A stretch of 64,000 bases of DNA from Capillimicrobium parvum. GTDB lineage: Bacteria > Actinomycetota > Thermoleophilia > Solirubrobacterales > Solirubrobacteraceae. Positions 1 to 7,181 of this stretch are shown piece by piece; positions within the stretch are counted from its first letter, which is position 1; each line of letters starts with the position of its first letter. The notes beneath the pieces are model-generated. The model had not been told where the DNA came from and did not search any database. It saw only the letters and a list, made by a program, of their open reading frames with translations. Position numbers and translations under genes: made by a program. The stretch lies in NCBI RefSeq assembly GCF_021172045.1, contig NZ_CP087164.1, positions 4,340,001 to 4,404,000 on the forward strand, read 5' to 3'.

Positions 1-774
1 GTGGCCGCGATGCTGTTCGTGCGCGGTCGCGCTCCGAAGGGCGGCTACTTCGCGGACGGGGATCGGGCGGCCGGGTTCTTCGGCGTGCTCGCCACCGGCT
101 TCTCGGTGCTGCTGGGCCTGATCGTGTTCTTGGCGTTCACCAGCTACGACCAGGCGCGCGCGGGTGCCGAGACCGAGGCGGCGCTGGTCGCCCAGCAGTT
201 CGAGACCGCGCAGTTCATGCCGCCGGCGGTGCGCAGGCAGCTCGGCGACGAGCTCGTCTGCTACGGCCGCTATGTCGTCCATCAGGCGTGGCCGAGGATG
301 TCGGACGGGAGCTTCGGCGATTCGCTCAACCCCTGGGCCGTCGCCATGTTCCGGACGCTGAAGCGGACCAACCCCGAGACGAACGCCGAGCAGAGCGCCT
401 ACGACGCCTGGGTCGACCGGACGGCCGACCGCGAGATCGCGCGCCGCGACCGCGTCCACGGCGCGGTCGGCGTCATACCGGACCCGCTGTGGGCGGTCCT
501 GTTCTTCATCACCGGCGTGATCTTCGTCTTCGCGCTGTTCTTCGCCGACTCGGCCGAGCGGCGCCGTTCGCAGGCCATACAGATCGGCTCCGCGATCGCG
601 GTCATCGCGGCGATGCTGTGCCTGATCGGCTTCCTCGACCACCCGGTCCGAGCGGGCTGGGGCGGTCTGGAGCCGGTGGCGATGCAACGCACCCTGCGGA
701 TCCTCGACGAGGAGCGCCGGATCGTCGGCCAGACCGGCCCGCTGCCGTGCATCGCGACCGGACTGCCGGCATGA
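1..774 (+). CDS. DUF4239-like (bestrophin-like) membrane protein, probably 5'-truncated by the window
   Basis: 257 residues are visible. The frame is open from base 1, a GTG, but the protein begins abruptly before GGYFADGDRAAGFFGVLATG, where relatives usually have an earlier membrane segment, so the true start is probably upstream. Hydrophobic segments lie near residues 26-49, 160-184 and 192-213, with a charged Arg/Glu-rich domain between the first two. This layout resembles DUF4239 proteins. No catalytic motif is visible and the role is unknown. The stop overlaps an ATG at 771, but that frame does not continue as plausible protein. Confidence 0.6.
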   Translation: MAAMLFVRGRAPKGGYFADGDRAAGFFGVLATGFSVLLGLIVFLAFTSYDQARAGAETEAALVAQQFETAQFMPPAVRRQLGDELVCYGRYVVHQAWPRMSDGSFGDSLNPWAVAMFRTLKRTNPETNAEQSAYDAWVDRTADREIARRDRVHGAVGVIPDPLWAVLFFITGVIFVFALFFADSAERRRSQAIQIGSAIAVIAAMLCLIGFLDHPVRAGWGGLEPVAMQRTLRILDEERRIVGQTGPLPCIATGLPA

Positions 775-862
775 CGCGGAACGTCCACCGGCTCGCGTGT
801 CGCTTCCCGCCGGCGCCGAGCCCGGGGATCAGGGCCGCGGCCGGTCAGGCGGCCGACCAGGC

Positions 863-1264
863 GTGCCGTGGATCACCACGGACCTGGTGCTCATCGCGCT
901 CGCGGCGATGGTGTCGCCGACGACGCTGTCGCCCTGTGTGTTCGCGCTCGTCGTCGGCGACCGGCCGCGACGCACCGGGGCATGGTTCTACGCGGGAGCG
1001 CTGAGCGCGACGCTGGCCGTGGGCGTGGTCGCCGCCTTCGTGATCGGCGACGTGGCGGCCTCGTCGGAGCCCGCCGCGCCCAGGACCCGGGTCGCGATCG
1101 TCGGCGCGGGCGTGATGGTGGTCGTGGCGCGGGACGCCTCGCGACGGACGCTCGAGTCCGTCCGCGGCCGGCTGGAGCGCCACGCACGCACAGTCGCCGC
1201 GATCATCGTCCTTCTGCTCGCCGCGGCGCTGCTGCGCAACGGCATCGCCGGCCTGATCGGCTGA
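863..1264 (+). CDS. Small polytopic membrane protein (GAP/Sap- or LysE-like)
   Basis: From GTG 863 the product is 133 residues starting with a typical membrane segment, ITTDLVLIALAAMVSPTTLS. An in-frame GTG at 797 would add a Gly/Arg-rich stretch that reads like untranslated DNA. Neither start has a strong ribosome site. Hydrophobic stretches near the N-terminus, the middle (LSATLAVGVVAAFVIGDV) and the C-terminus suggest four short helices. The N-terminal SPTTLSPCVFALVVGDRPRR resembles GAP/Sap-type membrane proteins, a tentative match. The stop codon lies inside a 13-bp hairpin shared with the converging response regulator gene. Confidence 0.55.
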   Translation: MPWITTDLVLIALAAMVSPTTLSPCVFALVVGDRPRRTGAWFYAGALSATLAVGVVAAFVIGDVAASSEPAAPRTRVAIVGAGVMVVVARDASRRTLESVRGRLERHARTVAAIIVLLLAAALLRNGIAGLIG

Positions 1265-1282
1265 CGGCGGTCAGCCGATCAG
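1253..1282. terminator. Bidirectional hairpin between converging genes
   Basis: Arms CTGATCGGCTGAC and GTCAGCCGATCAG pair perfectly over 13 bp around a GGCG loop. The hairpin covers the stop codons of both the plus-strand membrane protein gene and the minus-strand response regulator gene. There is no T-run, which is common in very GC-rich genomes. A shared terminator is the simplest reading. Confidence 0.7.
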
Positions 1283-1980
1283 CTGCCGCTCGGACGCCCG
1301 CCGATGCCGCCGTCCGCCCTCGCGTCCGCGAGGAACATCAGCGTCGCCTTGACGCGGCGGCTCACGTCCTCGTCGGTGACGAGGTTCAGCTTCATGAAGA
1401 TCGAGTTGATGTGCTTCTCGACCGCTCGCTTCGTCAGCACCAGCGAGTCGGCGATCGCCGCGTTGCTCTTGCCCTCGGCGAGGTCGGCGAGCACCTCGCG
1501 CTCGCGCGCGGTCAGGGCGGCGAGCGGCGAACGCTCGTTGCTGATCCGCGCCGCGATCAGCGGCTCGATGATCATCGGGTCGACCATCGACCCCCCGACC
1601 GCGACCGCGTGGATGGCGGACACGAGCTGCGCGCGGTCGTGGACGCGCTCCTTGAGCAGATAGGAGCGCCCGGGCACGCCCGAGTCCAACAGGGCGACGG
1701 CGTAGGCCGGATCGGCGTAGTTGCTGAGCACGACGACCCCGATCGTCAGTCCGCGTTCGGCCAGCGATACGGCCGCGCGGATGCCCTCGTCGGTGTGCGT
1801 CGGCGGCATCCGGATGTCGGTGACCACGACGTCCGGCTGATGCTGCTCGACCGCCTCGATCAGGGAATCGAAGTCGGCGCACAGACCGACGACCTCGATC
1901 TCCGGTTCGCCCGCGAGCAGGCCCGCGATGCCCTCCCGGACAATGAGGCTGTCCTCCGCGAGGACGACGCTGATCGCCAT
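1279..1980 (-). CDS. NarL/FixJ-family response regulator (REC + LuxR HTH)
   Basis: 233 residues. The receiver domain (about 1-125) has E9/D10, phosphoacceptor D55 in VVVTDIRMPP, S86 and K110 in SYLLKERV. A LuxR-type helix-turn-helix runs from about 156 to 215 (LTAREREVLADLAEGKSNAA). All phosphorylation residues are present, so it should be a normal phosphorylated transcription factor. A possible kinase partner is the HisKA_3 sensor kinase at 14976-16889. Its receiver closely resembles the receiver-only protein at 4315-4788, suggesting duplication. It is divergent from the MalT-like regulator. It is my leading candidate for binding the CATCACCC-N5-GGGTGATG sites at 4-21 kb, which is inference. 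Confidence 0.9.
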   Translation of the reverse strand: MAISVVLAEDSLIVREGIAGLLAGEPEIEVVGLCADFDSLIEAVEQHQPDVVVTDIRMPPTHTDEGIRAAVSLAERGLTIGVVVLSNYADPAYAVALLDSGVPGRSYLLKERVHDRAQLVSAIHAVAVGGSMVDPMIIEPLIAARISNERSPLAALTAREREVLADLAEGKSNAAIADSLVLTKRAVEKHINSIFMKLNLVTDEDVSRRVKATLMFLADARADGGIGGRPSGS

Positions 1981-2053
1981 GCCTCGAAACCCTATTGCGG
2001 GGCCCTAGTGGTGTCGCCCACGATCCCGCACGGCGGTGACGGGACACAGGCCA

Positions 2054-2069
2054 CACCCGGGTCCGGGTG
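2054..2069. promoter_or_regulatory. Inverted repeat in the divergent regulator promoter region
   Basis: CACCCGG-GT-CCGGGTG forms seven paired bases per arm around a two-base centre. It lies between the divergent response regulator (start 1980) and the MalT-like regulator (start 2115), about 53 bp upstream of the latter. It shares the GGGTG core of the recurring 21-bp sites but not their spacing. Possible autoregulatory operator, unproven. Confidence 0.35.
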
Positions 2070-2114
2070 CCCGCACCCTGGCTGCCACCGGACTCGCCAC
2101 GTAGCGTCGCCGGC

Positions 2115-4244
2115 ATGGCCGCCTCGACCGCCGAGCATCGCGCGTCCCACGACGAGATCCTCGACGGCTTCGTCGCGCGCCCGCGCCTCGTGCGGACGTT
2201 CGACGAGACGCGGGGCACGGTGATCGGCACCGTCGTCGCGCCGTCGGGTTACGGCAAGACCACGTTCCTGCGGCAATGGGCGCACGACGACCCCCGTCCG
2301 GTCGCCTGGCTCACCCTGCGTCGCGAGCACACCGCTCGCCCCCGCCTGCTCGACGCCATCGCCGGCCACCTGGCGGCGGTCCAACAGCCGGACCGCTCCG
2401 ACCCGCGAGTGGCGCTGGTCCTCGACGATGCCCACGTGCTTCCCAGCGACTCGGCCGAGCTCCTGCTCCTCGTCGCCGAGCATCTCCCGGCCGGTTCGCT
2501 GCTCGTCATCGCGTCCACATGCGAACCACCGCTGCCCATGGGGCGCCTACGGCTGGAACGGCGTCTGCGCGAAGTCCGGGCCTGCGATCTCGCGATGACA
2601 CGGTCGGAGGCCCGGGAGCTTCTGCACCGGGAGGGCATCCGGCTCGACCCCGACCAGCTCACGAAGGCCATGCACGCCACAGAAGGCTGGCCGGCGGGGT
2701 TGGTGCTCACCGCGCTCGCCGTGCGAGCGTGCGGCGGTGCATCCGCCGCGCTCGAGAGCTTCGGCGGAGACGATCGCGTCGTCGCCGACTACCTCAACGA
2801 CGTGTTCCTCGACGCGCTGCCGGCTGACCGCCTGCAGCTGCTCGTCCGCACGTCGGTCCTCGACCAGCTCACCGGTCCACTGTGTGACGCGGTCGCCAAC
2901 CAGCATGGCTCGGGCGCCGCCCTGCGCGAGATGTCGCGCGCGAACATCCTGGTCAGCTCGCTGGACCGTTGCGAACGCACGTTCCGCGTCCACCCGCTCC
3001 TACGGGGCCTGCTGCGCAGCGAACTGCGCCGCGCGGGCCAGGACGTCGAGGCGCGTGCGCACGCACGCGCGGCCACCTGGTTCGAGGGCCATGGCGACCC
3101 CGACAGCGCCATCGATCAGGCGGCGGCCGCGGGTGACGTCGATCGCGCCGGCCGGTTGCTGTGGGCCAGCGCCCCCTTCCATGCGGTCCACGGCCGCAAC
3201 GCGTACCTCGAACGCGCGCTGCGCCGCTTCACGCCGGCACAGATCGCCGGGGACCCGGCGCTCGCGCTGTGCACGGCGACGAGTCGCCTCGGGACCGGCG
3301 ATCGCGACTACGTCGAACACTGGACCGACGTGGCCGAACATGGGATTCGCGACGCCTCGCCCGCATGCCGAGCGAGGTTTGCCGCAGGCGTCGCCGTACT
3401 GCGCGCGAGCGTCGCCCGCCGAGGCCTCGCGCAGATGAGTGCCGACGCGCAACGCGCGCACCGGCTGGACGTCGAGGATGGCGCGTGGCGCGCGCAGGCC
3501 TGCTTCCTGGACGGCGCGGCGCTGCACCTGACCGGCGATGCGCCCGCCGCTCGTGAGCGGCTCACCGAAGGCGTTCGGCTCGGGGCGCTCGACGCGCCCG
3601 TCGTGGAGGTGCAGTGCCGCGCCCAGCTGGCACTGATCGACTTCGCCGACGAGCAGTGGAGCGACGCTGAGGAGCACGCCGAGCGCGCCCGCTCGACCCT
3701 CGAGCAGTCCGGCCTGGACGAGCAGCCCGTCGGTGCGCTCGCCTACGCCGTCTCGGCATTCGCCCGCGCGCACAACGGCGAGATCGAGCAGGCGTCGTGC
3801 GATGTGGACGCCGCGGGCCGCCTGCTCGAGCGGCTCACGGGCGCCGCACCCTGGTTCGAGGCGGAGATCCGGATCGCTCTCGCGCGCACCCAGCTGCGGC
3901 TGAGCGATTCGGCGGCGGCTCGCGGGCTGCTCACGAGCGCCGGGCGTCTGCTGCGCCACTGTCCTGACGCGACGGTCCTCCGCGCCGCGATCGACGATGC
4001 CTGGGCGCGCGCCGACACCTTCGCGGCTGCCGCGGTGGTCGGCGTCTGCGCCCTGACGACCGCGGAGTTGCGCGTGCTGCGCATGCTGCCGAGCCACCTG
4101 TCGCTGGGAGAGATCGCCGCCCGTCTGCACGTCTCGCTGAACACGGTCAAGACGCAGGCCCACGCCGTCTACCGCAAGCTCGACGCGTCGTCGCGCTCGG
4201 AAGCGGTGACCTGCGCGCGGACGGTCGGGCTCATCGACGGCTGA
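2115..4244 (+). CDS. MalT/LAL-type LuxR-family ATP-dependent transcriptional regulator
   Basis: 709 residues from ATG 2115, chosen because the 16 extra residues from an upstream start look non-coding. The P-loop is APSGYGKTT (about 42-50) and Walker B is ALVLDDAH near residue 100, followed by a winged-helix/AAA lid region and a long helical TPR-like sensor region (about 320-640). The C-terminus is a LuxR helix-turn-helix: LTTAELRVLRMLPSHLSLGE, then LHVSLNTVKTQAHAVYRKL. This is the LAL/MalT architecture, in which ATP and an inducer control oligomerisation and DNA binding. The ligand is unknown. It sits between two related response regulators, so this corner is a regulatory cluster. Confidence 0.88.
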   Translation: MAASTAEHRASHDEILDGFVARPRLVRTFDETRGTVIGTVVAPSGYGKTTFLRQWAHDDPRPVAWLTLRREHTARPRLLDAIAGHLAAVQQPDRSDPRVALVLDDAHVLPSDSAELLLLVAEHLPAGSLLVIASTCEPPLPMGRLRLERRLREVRACDLAMTRSEARELLHREGIRLDPDQLTKAMHATEGWPAGLVLTALAVRACGGASAALESFGGDDRVVADYLNDVFLDALPADRLQLLVRTSVLDQLTGPLCDAVANQHGSGAALREMSRANILVSSLDRCERTFRVHPLLRGLLRSELRRAGQDVEARAHARAATWFEGHGDPDSAIDQAAAAGDVDRAGRLLWASAPFHAVHGRNAYLERALRRFTPAQIAGDPALALCTATSRLGTGDRDYVEHWTDVAEHGIRDASPACRARFAAGVAVLRASVARRGLAQMSADAQRAHRLDVEDGAWRAQACFLDGAALHLTGDAPAARERLTEGVRLGALDAPVVEVQCRAQLALIDFADEQWSDAEEHAERARSTLEQSGLDEQPVGALAYAVSAFARAHNGEIEQASCDVDAAGRLLERLTGAAPWFEAEIRIALARTQLRLSDSAAARGLLTSAGRLLRHCPDATVLRAAIDDAWARADTFAAAAVVGVCALTTAELRVLRMLPSHLSLGEIAARLHVSLNTVKTQAHAVYRKLDASSRSEAVTCARTVGLIDG

Positions 4245-4258
4245 TCGCGGCGATCCGA

Positions 4259-4279
4259 CATCACCCGGATTGGGCGATG
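4259..4279. promoter_or_regulatory. Recurring 21-bp inverted repeat, site 1
   Basis: CATCACCC-GGATT-GGGCGATG. The centre is 46 bp upstream of ATG 4315 of the receiver-only regulator, and the site starts 15 bases after the stop of the MalT-like regulator. One of eight copies in this window. Confidence 0.7.
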
Positions 4280-4314
4280 CCCGGGCCGCCTCCTGTCCGT
4301 ACAAGTGGCGGTGG

Positions 4315-4788
4315 ATGTTCGCCGCCGCCATCAGGCCGGCCAGGCCGATCCGCGTCGCGGTCGCGGACGACTGCATCCTCATCCGCCACGCCCTCGCGGA
4401 GATCCTCGGCGCGGCCGACGAGGTCGAGCTGGTCGCCGTGTGCGCCGACGCGGACGAGCTGCGCGCGGCCGTCGCCGCCCACGCCCCGGACGTCGTCATC
4501 ACCGACATCCGCATGCCCCCGACCATGACCGACGACGGCATTCGCGTCGCCGACGAGCTGCGCCGGACCCGTCCGGAGATCGGCGTCATCGTGCTGAGCG
4601 CCTACTGCGAGCCCTGGTATGCCGTCGCGCTGCTGCGCCACGGATCCGACCGGCGGGCGTACCTCCTCAAGGGGCGCCTGGCCAGCGTCCCGCAGCTCCT
4701 GGCCACGATCACGGCGGTCGCGAGCGGTGGGTCGCTCGTCGACGCCGAGCTCACGCGAGTGCTCGGACTCGGCGATCAAGTGACCTGA
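4315..4788 (+). CDS. Single-domain response regulator (receiver only)
   Basis: 157 residues from ATG 4315; an upstream TTG in the same frame lies inside the palindromic site and is unlikely. The receiver has D18/D19, phosphoacceptor D64 in VVITDIRMPP and the lysine in AYLLKGRL. It matches the receiver of the regulator at 1279-1980 closely, including IRMPPT, TDDGIR/TDEGIR and YAVALL, but ends after SLVDAELTRVLGLGDQVT, where the relative continues into its DNA-binding domain. The following 200 bases contain no recognisable HTH. It may act as a phosphate sink, partner or competitor of the full-length regulator, or be a truncated duplicate. Confidence 0.8.
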   Translation: MFAAAIRPARPIRVAVADDCILIRHALAEILGAADEVELVAVCADADELRAAVAAHAPDVVITDIRMPPTMTDDGIRVADELRRTRPEIGVIVLSAYCEPWYAVALLRHGSDRRAYLLKGRLASVPQLLATITAVASGGSLVDAELTRVLGLGDQVT

Positions 4789-4922
4789 TTGCAGGCTTCT
4801 TCGCCGTATCGACGTTCAGGCGATCCAACGCAGTCCGCGCTGCGGGGCCGGGCGGTCGCGGTGCTGCTCGAGTCGTCGGGGATGTCGCCCACGACGTCCC
4901 ACGCCTCCTCGTCGTCGAACAC
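4776..4922 (-). CDS. Possible small acidic protein (48 aa)
   Basis: A GTG at 4922 opens a 48-codon frame starting VFDDEEAWDVVGDIPDDSSS. The first 30 codons all end in G or C, as real genes do here; the last 18 drop in third-position GC, so the tail may be decayed. The start lies 40 bp from the centre of the palindrome at 4952-4972, similar to other genes next to this motif. The 3' end overlaps the receiver gene tail to tail by 13 bases. There is no good ribosome site. No family is recognised. Confidence 0.35.
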   Translation of the reverse strand: MFDDEEAWDVVGDIPDDSSSTATARPRSADCVGSPERRYGEEACNQVT

Positions 4923-4951
4923 CCTGGATGCCGCGCACGCCTCGCGGCCCG

Positions 4952-4972
4952 CATCATCCGAGCCGGGTGACG
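4952..4972. promoter_or_regulatory. Recurring 21-bp inverted repeat, site 2
   Basis: CATCATCC-GAGCC-GGGTGACG. It lies in the 206-base gap between two annotated 3' ends (4788 and 4995), where a promoter is not expected unless the small minus-strand frame at 4776-4922 is real; that start is 40 bp from the centre. Confidence 0.6.
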
Positions 4973-4994
4973 GCAGGTCAGCGAGCTCGCGGCA

Positions 4995-5378
4995 TCACGC
5001 CGACGGCGCGCGCTCGTCCCGGTCGAAGACGACGATGCCGTGCAGGATGTAGATGCACAGGGCGAAGATGGCCAGCGACCACCACGGATATCCGCTGCCC
5101 ACCGACAGCAGCGCCCCGATCGCGCCGAGACCGGCTCCGACGATGCCGACGATCCGACCGAATGCGTTGCCGGACATCAGCGACAAGCCGCCGACGAGCT
5201 GGATCACGCCGAGGACGATGAGGACCCAGCCCAGGGTGTTGAGGTTGGTGAGGATGTACCTGTGGTCCCCGGTGAAGATGTTCGCGTCGTCCAGCGCGCC
5301 GATGCCGTAGATGATGTTGAGCGTGCCCACGATCAGCAACAGCGTTGCTGCGAAGACGACGCGACCAGCTCCTCGCAT
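4995..5378 (-). CDS. DUF7144-like four-helix membrane protein
   Basis: 127 residues from ATG 5378, preceded by a good ribosome site (AGAAGGAG, seven bases upstream); a TTG at 5414 would start ahead of that site. Four hydrophobic segments: AATLLLIVGTLNIIYGIGAL, LGWVLIVLGVIQLVGGLSLM, IVGIVGAGLGAIGALLSV, and YPWWSLAIFALCIYILHGIV. The spacing and the NTLGWV and YPWWSLAIFALCIYIL motifs fit DUF7144 proteins. Function unknown. The recurring palindrome at 5440-5460 is centred 72 bp upstream of the ATG, so it probably belongs to the same regulon. Confidence 0.75.
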   Translation of the reverse strand: MRGAGRVVFAATLLLIVGTLNIIYGIGALDDANIFTGDHRYILTNLNTLGWVLIVLGVIQLVGGLSLMSGNAFGRIVGIVGAGLGAIGALLSVGSGYPWWSLAIFALCIYILHGIVVFDRDERAPSA

Positions 5379-5439
5379 GTCGAAGCTCCTTCTGTCGTGC
5401 TTGCCCGGGCGCAAGTCTCCGCCGCCGCGAGCCGCGGTT

Positions 5440-5460
5440 CATCACCCCGATTGGATGACC
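5440..5460. promoter_or_regulatory. Recurring 21-bp inverted repeat, site 3
   Basis: CATCACCC-CGATT-GGATGACC. Centre 72 bp upstream of the DUF7144-like gene on the minus strand and 45 bp upstream of an ATG at 5495 on the plus strand, where a short frame of unclear status begins. Confidence 0.65.
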
Positions 5461-5478
5461 GGGCGGTCGTCCGGCGCG

Positions 5479-5601
5479 TCAGCGGCGCAACGTCATGCCG
5501 ACCGCGGTCCACGCGCTGCCGGGCTTGTCACAGCGGCTGAGCGTCGGCCCGGATGGCTCGATCTCGGAGCTCGTCGGTGCGCTCGCGATCGGTCCCGTCA
5601 C
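5479..5601 (-). CDS. Possible small protein coupled to the GMC oxidoreductase gene (40 aa)
   Basis: The GTG at 5601 overlaps the GMC oxidoreductase stop as GTGA, the same arrangement seen between other genes of this operon. The frame encodes about 40 residues (VTGPIASAPTSSEIEPSGPT and onward), with about 90% G/C third positions. The opposite strand is also open here (ATG 5495, 63 codons, MPTAVHALPGLSQRLSVGPD), with equally good codon statistics over its first 38 codons and a palindrome 45 bp upstream. Sequence alone does not decide between them. No family recognised. Confidence 0.3.
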   Translation of the reverse strand: MTGPIASAPTSSEIEPSGPTLSRCDKPGSAWTAVGMTLRR

Positions 5602-7181
5602 GCGGCACGGGCCGGCTCGCCGACCGCGGCCCCGAGGCGCGCCAGCAGGTGATCGCCCACGCGTAGCGCGTTCGCCATGGCGGTGAGCGCCGGGTTCACG
5701 GCGCCGATGCTCGGGAAGAAGCTCGTGTCCACCACGTAGAGGTTGTCCAACTCGTGCGCCCGGCAGTCGCGGTCGAGGACCGAGCTGTCCGGGTCCGTCC
5801 CGAACCGCGCCGTACCCGCCTGATGGGCGCAGCCGGCAACCGGGATGTCGTTCTTGAGGTACGCGTGGCGCGGCAGCAGATGCCCATCGTGCATGCCGAG
5901 GCGGCCGAGCATCGACTTCAGCCGCCGGTACAGCTGCTGCTTCGCCTCGCCGTTGTTCGCCGTGTAGGTCAGTCGGATGGCCCCGTCGTCGCGCACCGTG
6001 ACCCGATTGTCGGGTCGCGGGAGGTCCTCGGTGGACAGCCAGAAGTCGACGGCGTGCCGGGCGACGTCCTCGAGCGACCACTTCGGCGCGAGCAGGGTCT
6101 CGACCGGCTTCTCGCCCCGGAACATCGGCGCCTGCGACTTGCCGACCATCTGGATGTTGCCCATCGGGTAGGGGAAGTCGTCGGTGCCGAAGTAGAAGTC
6201 GTTGACGCCCAGCGTCTTCTGGAACACCGTCGGGTTCTCCTCGCGCGACAGCGCGAGCACCGCCGTGCTGGCGTGGAACATGTAGTTGCGACCGAGCTGG
6301 TCGGACCCGTTGCCCAGGCCCGCCGGATGGCGGTCGTTCGCGGAGGCGAGCAGGAGCTTTGCGGTGTTGGCGGCGCCGCAGGAGACGACGACGATGTCGG
6401 CCGTGAACGTCTCGACGCCCTCCTGGCCCGCCACGACGACCCCCGTCACGACACGGCCGCTCGCGTCGGTCTCGAGCCGCAGCGCCTGCGCTCCGGTGAG
6501 CAACGTCACCGTCTCATGTTCGAGCGCAGGGCGGACGCTCATGAGCTCCGCGTCGGACTTGGCGTGGACGAGGCAGGGAAATCCGTCGCAGTCCGGACAC
6601 CGTACGCACGCGCTGAACGCCCGGCGGCGTTCGTCGAGCCGGACGCCGCAGGGCGCGTGGAACGGATGCAGGCCCTCTGCGGCCAGGTCGTCGGCCAGCT
6701 GCTGGATGCGCGGCTCGTGGGAGACCGGCGCAAACGGGTAGTCGGCGCTGGCCGGCGGCTCCGTGGGATCCTCGCCGCGCGCGCCATGGACCTCATAGAG
6801 CTGCTCGGCCTGCGTGTAGTACGGCTCGAGCTCGTCGTAGCCGATCGGCCACGCCGGCGACAGCCCGTCGTGATGGCGCAGCTCGGCGAAGTCCTGCTCA
6901 CGCAACCGGTACAGCGCCGCGCCGTAGAGCTTCGTGGCGCCGCCGACGAAGTAGTGGACCTGCGGTTGGAACGGCTTGCCGCGATCGTCGTACCACGTGT
7001 CGGCCGAGACGTAGCGGTTGTCGACGAACACGTCCTGGGCGAGCCAGTTCTGCGGCTCGCGCGGCAGCCAGTCCCCTCGTTCGAGCAGCAGGATCCGCTT
7101 GCCCGACGGCGCCAGACGACGGACCAGGGTCCCGCCGCCGGCGCCGCTGCCGACGACGATGACGTCGTAGTGCGCGTTCAC
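5598..7181 (-). CDS. GMC-family FAD-dependent oxidoreductase
   Basis: 527 residues from GTG 7181, which overlaps the GH15 stop as GTGA. The FAD-binding Rossmann motif is VIVVGSGAGGGTLVRRLA near the N-terminus, followed by LLLERGDWLPRE. A cysteine cluster, CVRCPDCDGFPC, lies mid-protein. The C-terminal GMC signatures are GCAHQAGTARFGTDP and SFFPSIGAVNPALTAMANAL. GMC enzymes oxidise alcohols or sugars; as the third gene after zwf and GH15, a sugar such as glucose or gluconate is a plausible substrate. No signal peptide is seen, so it is probably cytoplasmic. Substrate and electron acceptor are not determined. Confidence 0.85.
   Translation of the reverse strand: MNAHYDVIVVGSGAGGGTLVRRLAPSGKRILLLERGDWLPREPQNWLAQDVFVDNRYVSADTWYDDRGKPFQPQVHYFVGGATKLYGAALYRLREQDFAELRHHDGLSPAWPIGYDELEPYYTQAEQLYEVHGARGEDPTEPPASADYPFAPVSHEPRIQQLADDLAAEGLHPFHAPCGVRLDERRRAFSACVRCPDCDGFPCLVHAKSDAELMSVRPALEHETVTLLTGAQALRLETDASGRVVTGVVVAGQEGVETFTADIVVVSCGAANTAKLLLASANDRHPAGLGNGSDQLGRNYMFHASTAVLALSREENPTVFQKTLGVNDFYFGTDDFPYPMGNIQMVGKSQAPMFRGEKPVETLLAPKWSLEDVARHAVDFWLSTEDLPRPDNRVTVRDDGAIRLTYTANNGEAKQQLYRRLKSMLGRLGMHDGHLLPRHAYLKNDIPVAGCAHQAGTARFGTDPDSSVLDRDCRAHELDNLYVVDTSFFPSIGAVNPALTAMANALRVGDHLLARLGAAVGEPARAA

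Noticed and set aside
2013-2047. GTGTCGCCC and GGTGACGGGACAC as a further copy of the 21-bp motif.
   Set aside because: Arm spacing is far too large and the arms pair poorly.
4789-4994. Remnant of a LuxR HTH following the receiver-only protein.
   Set aside because: None of the plus-strand frames shows an LTxRExxVL or VxxHIxxIxxKL pattern.
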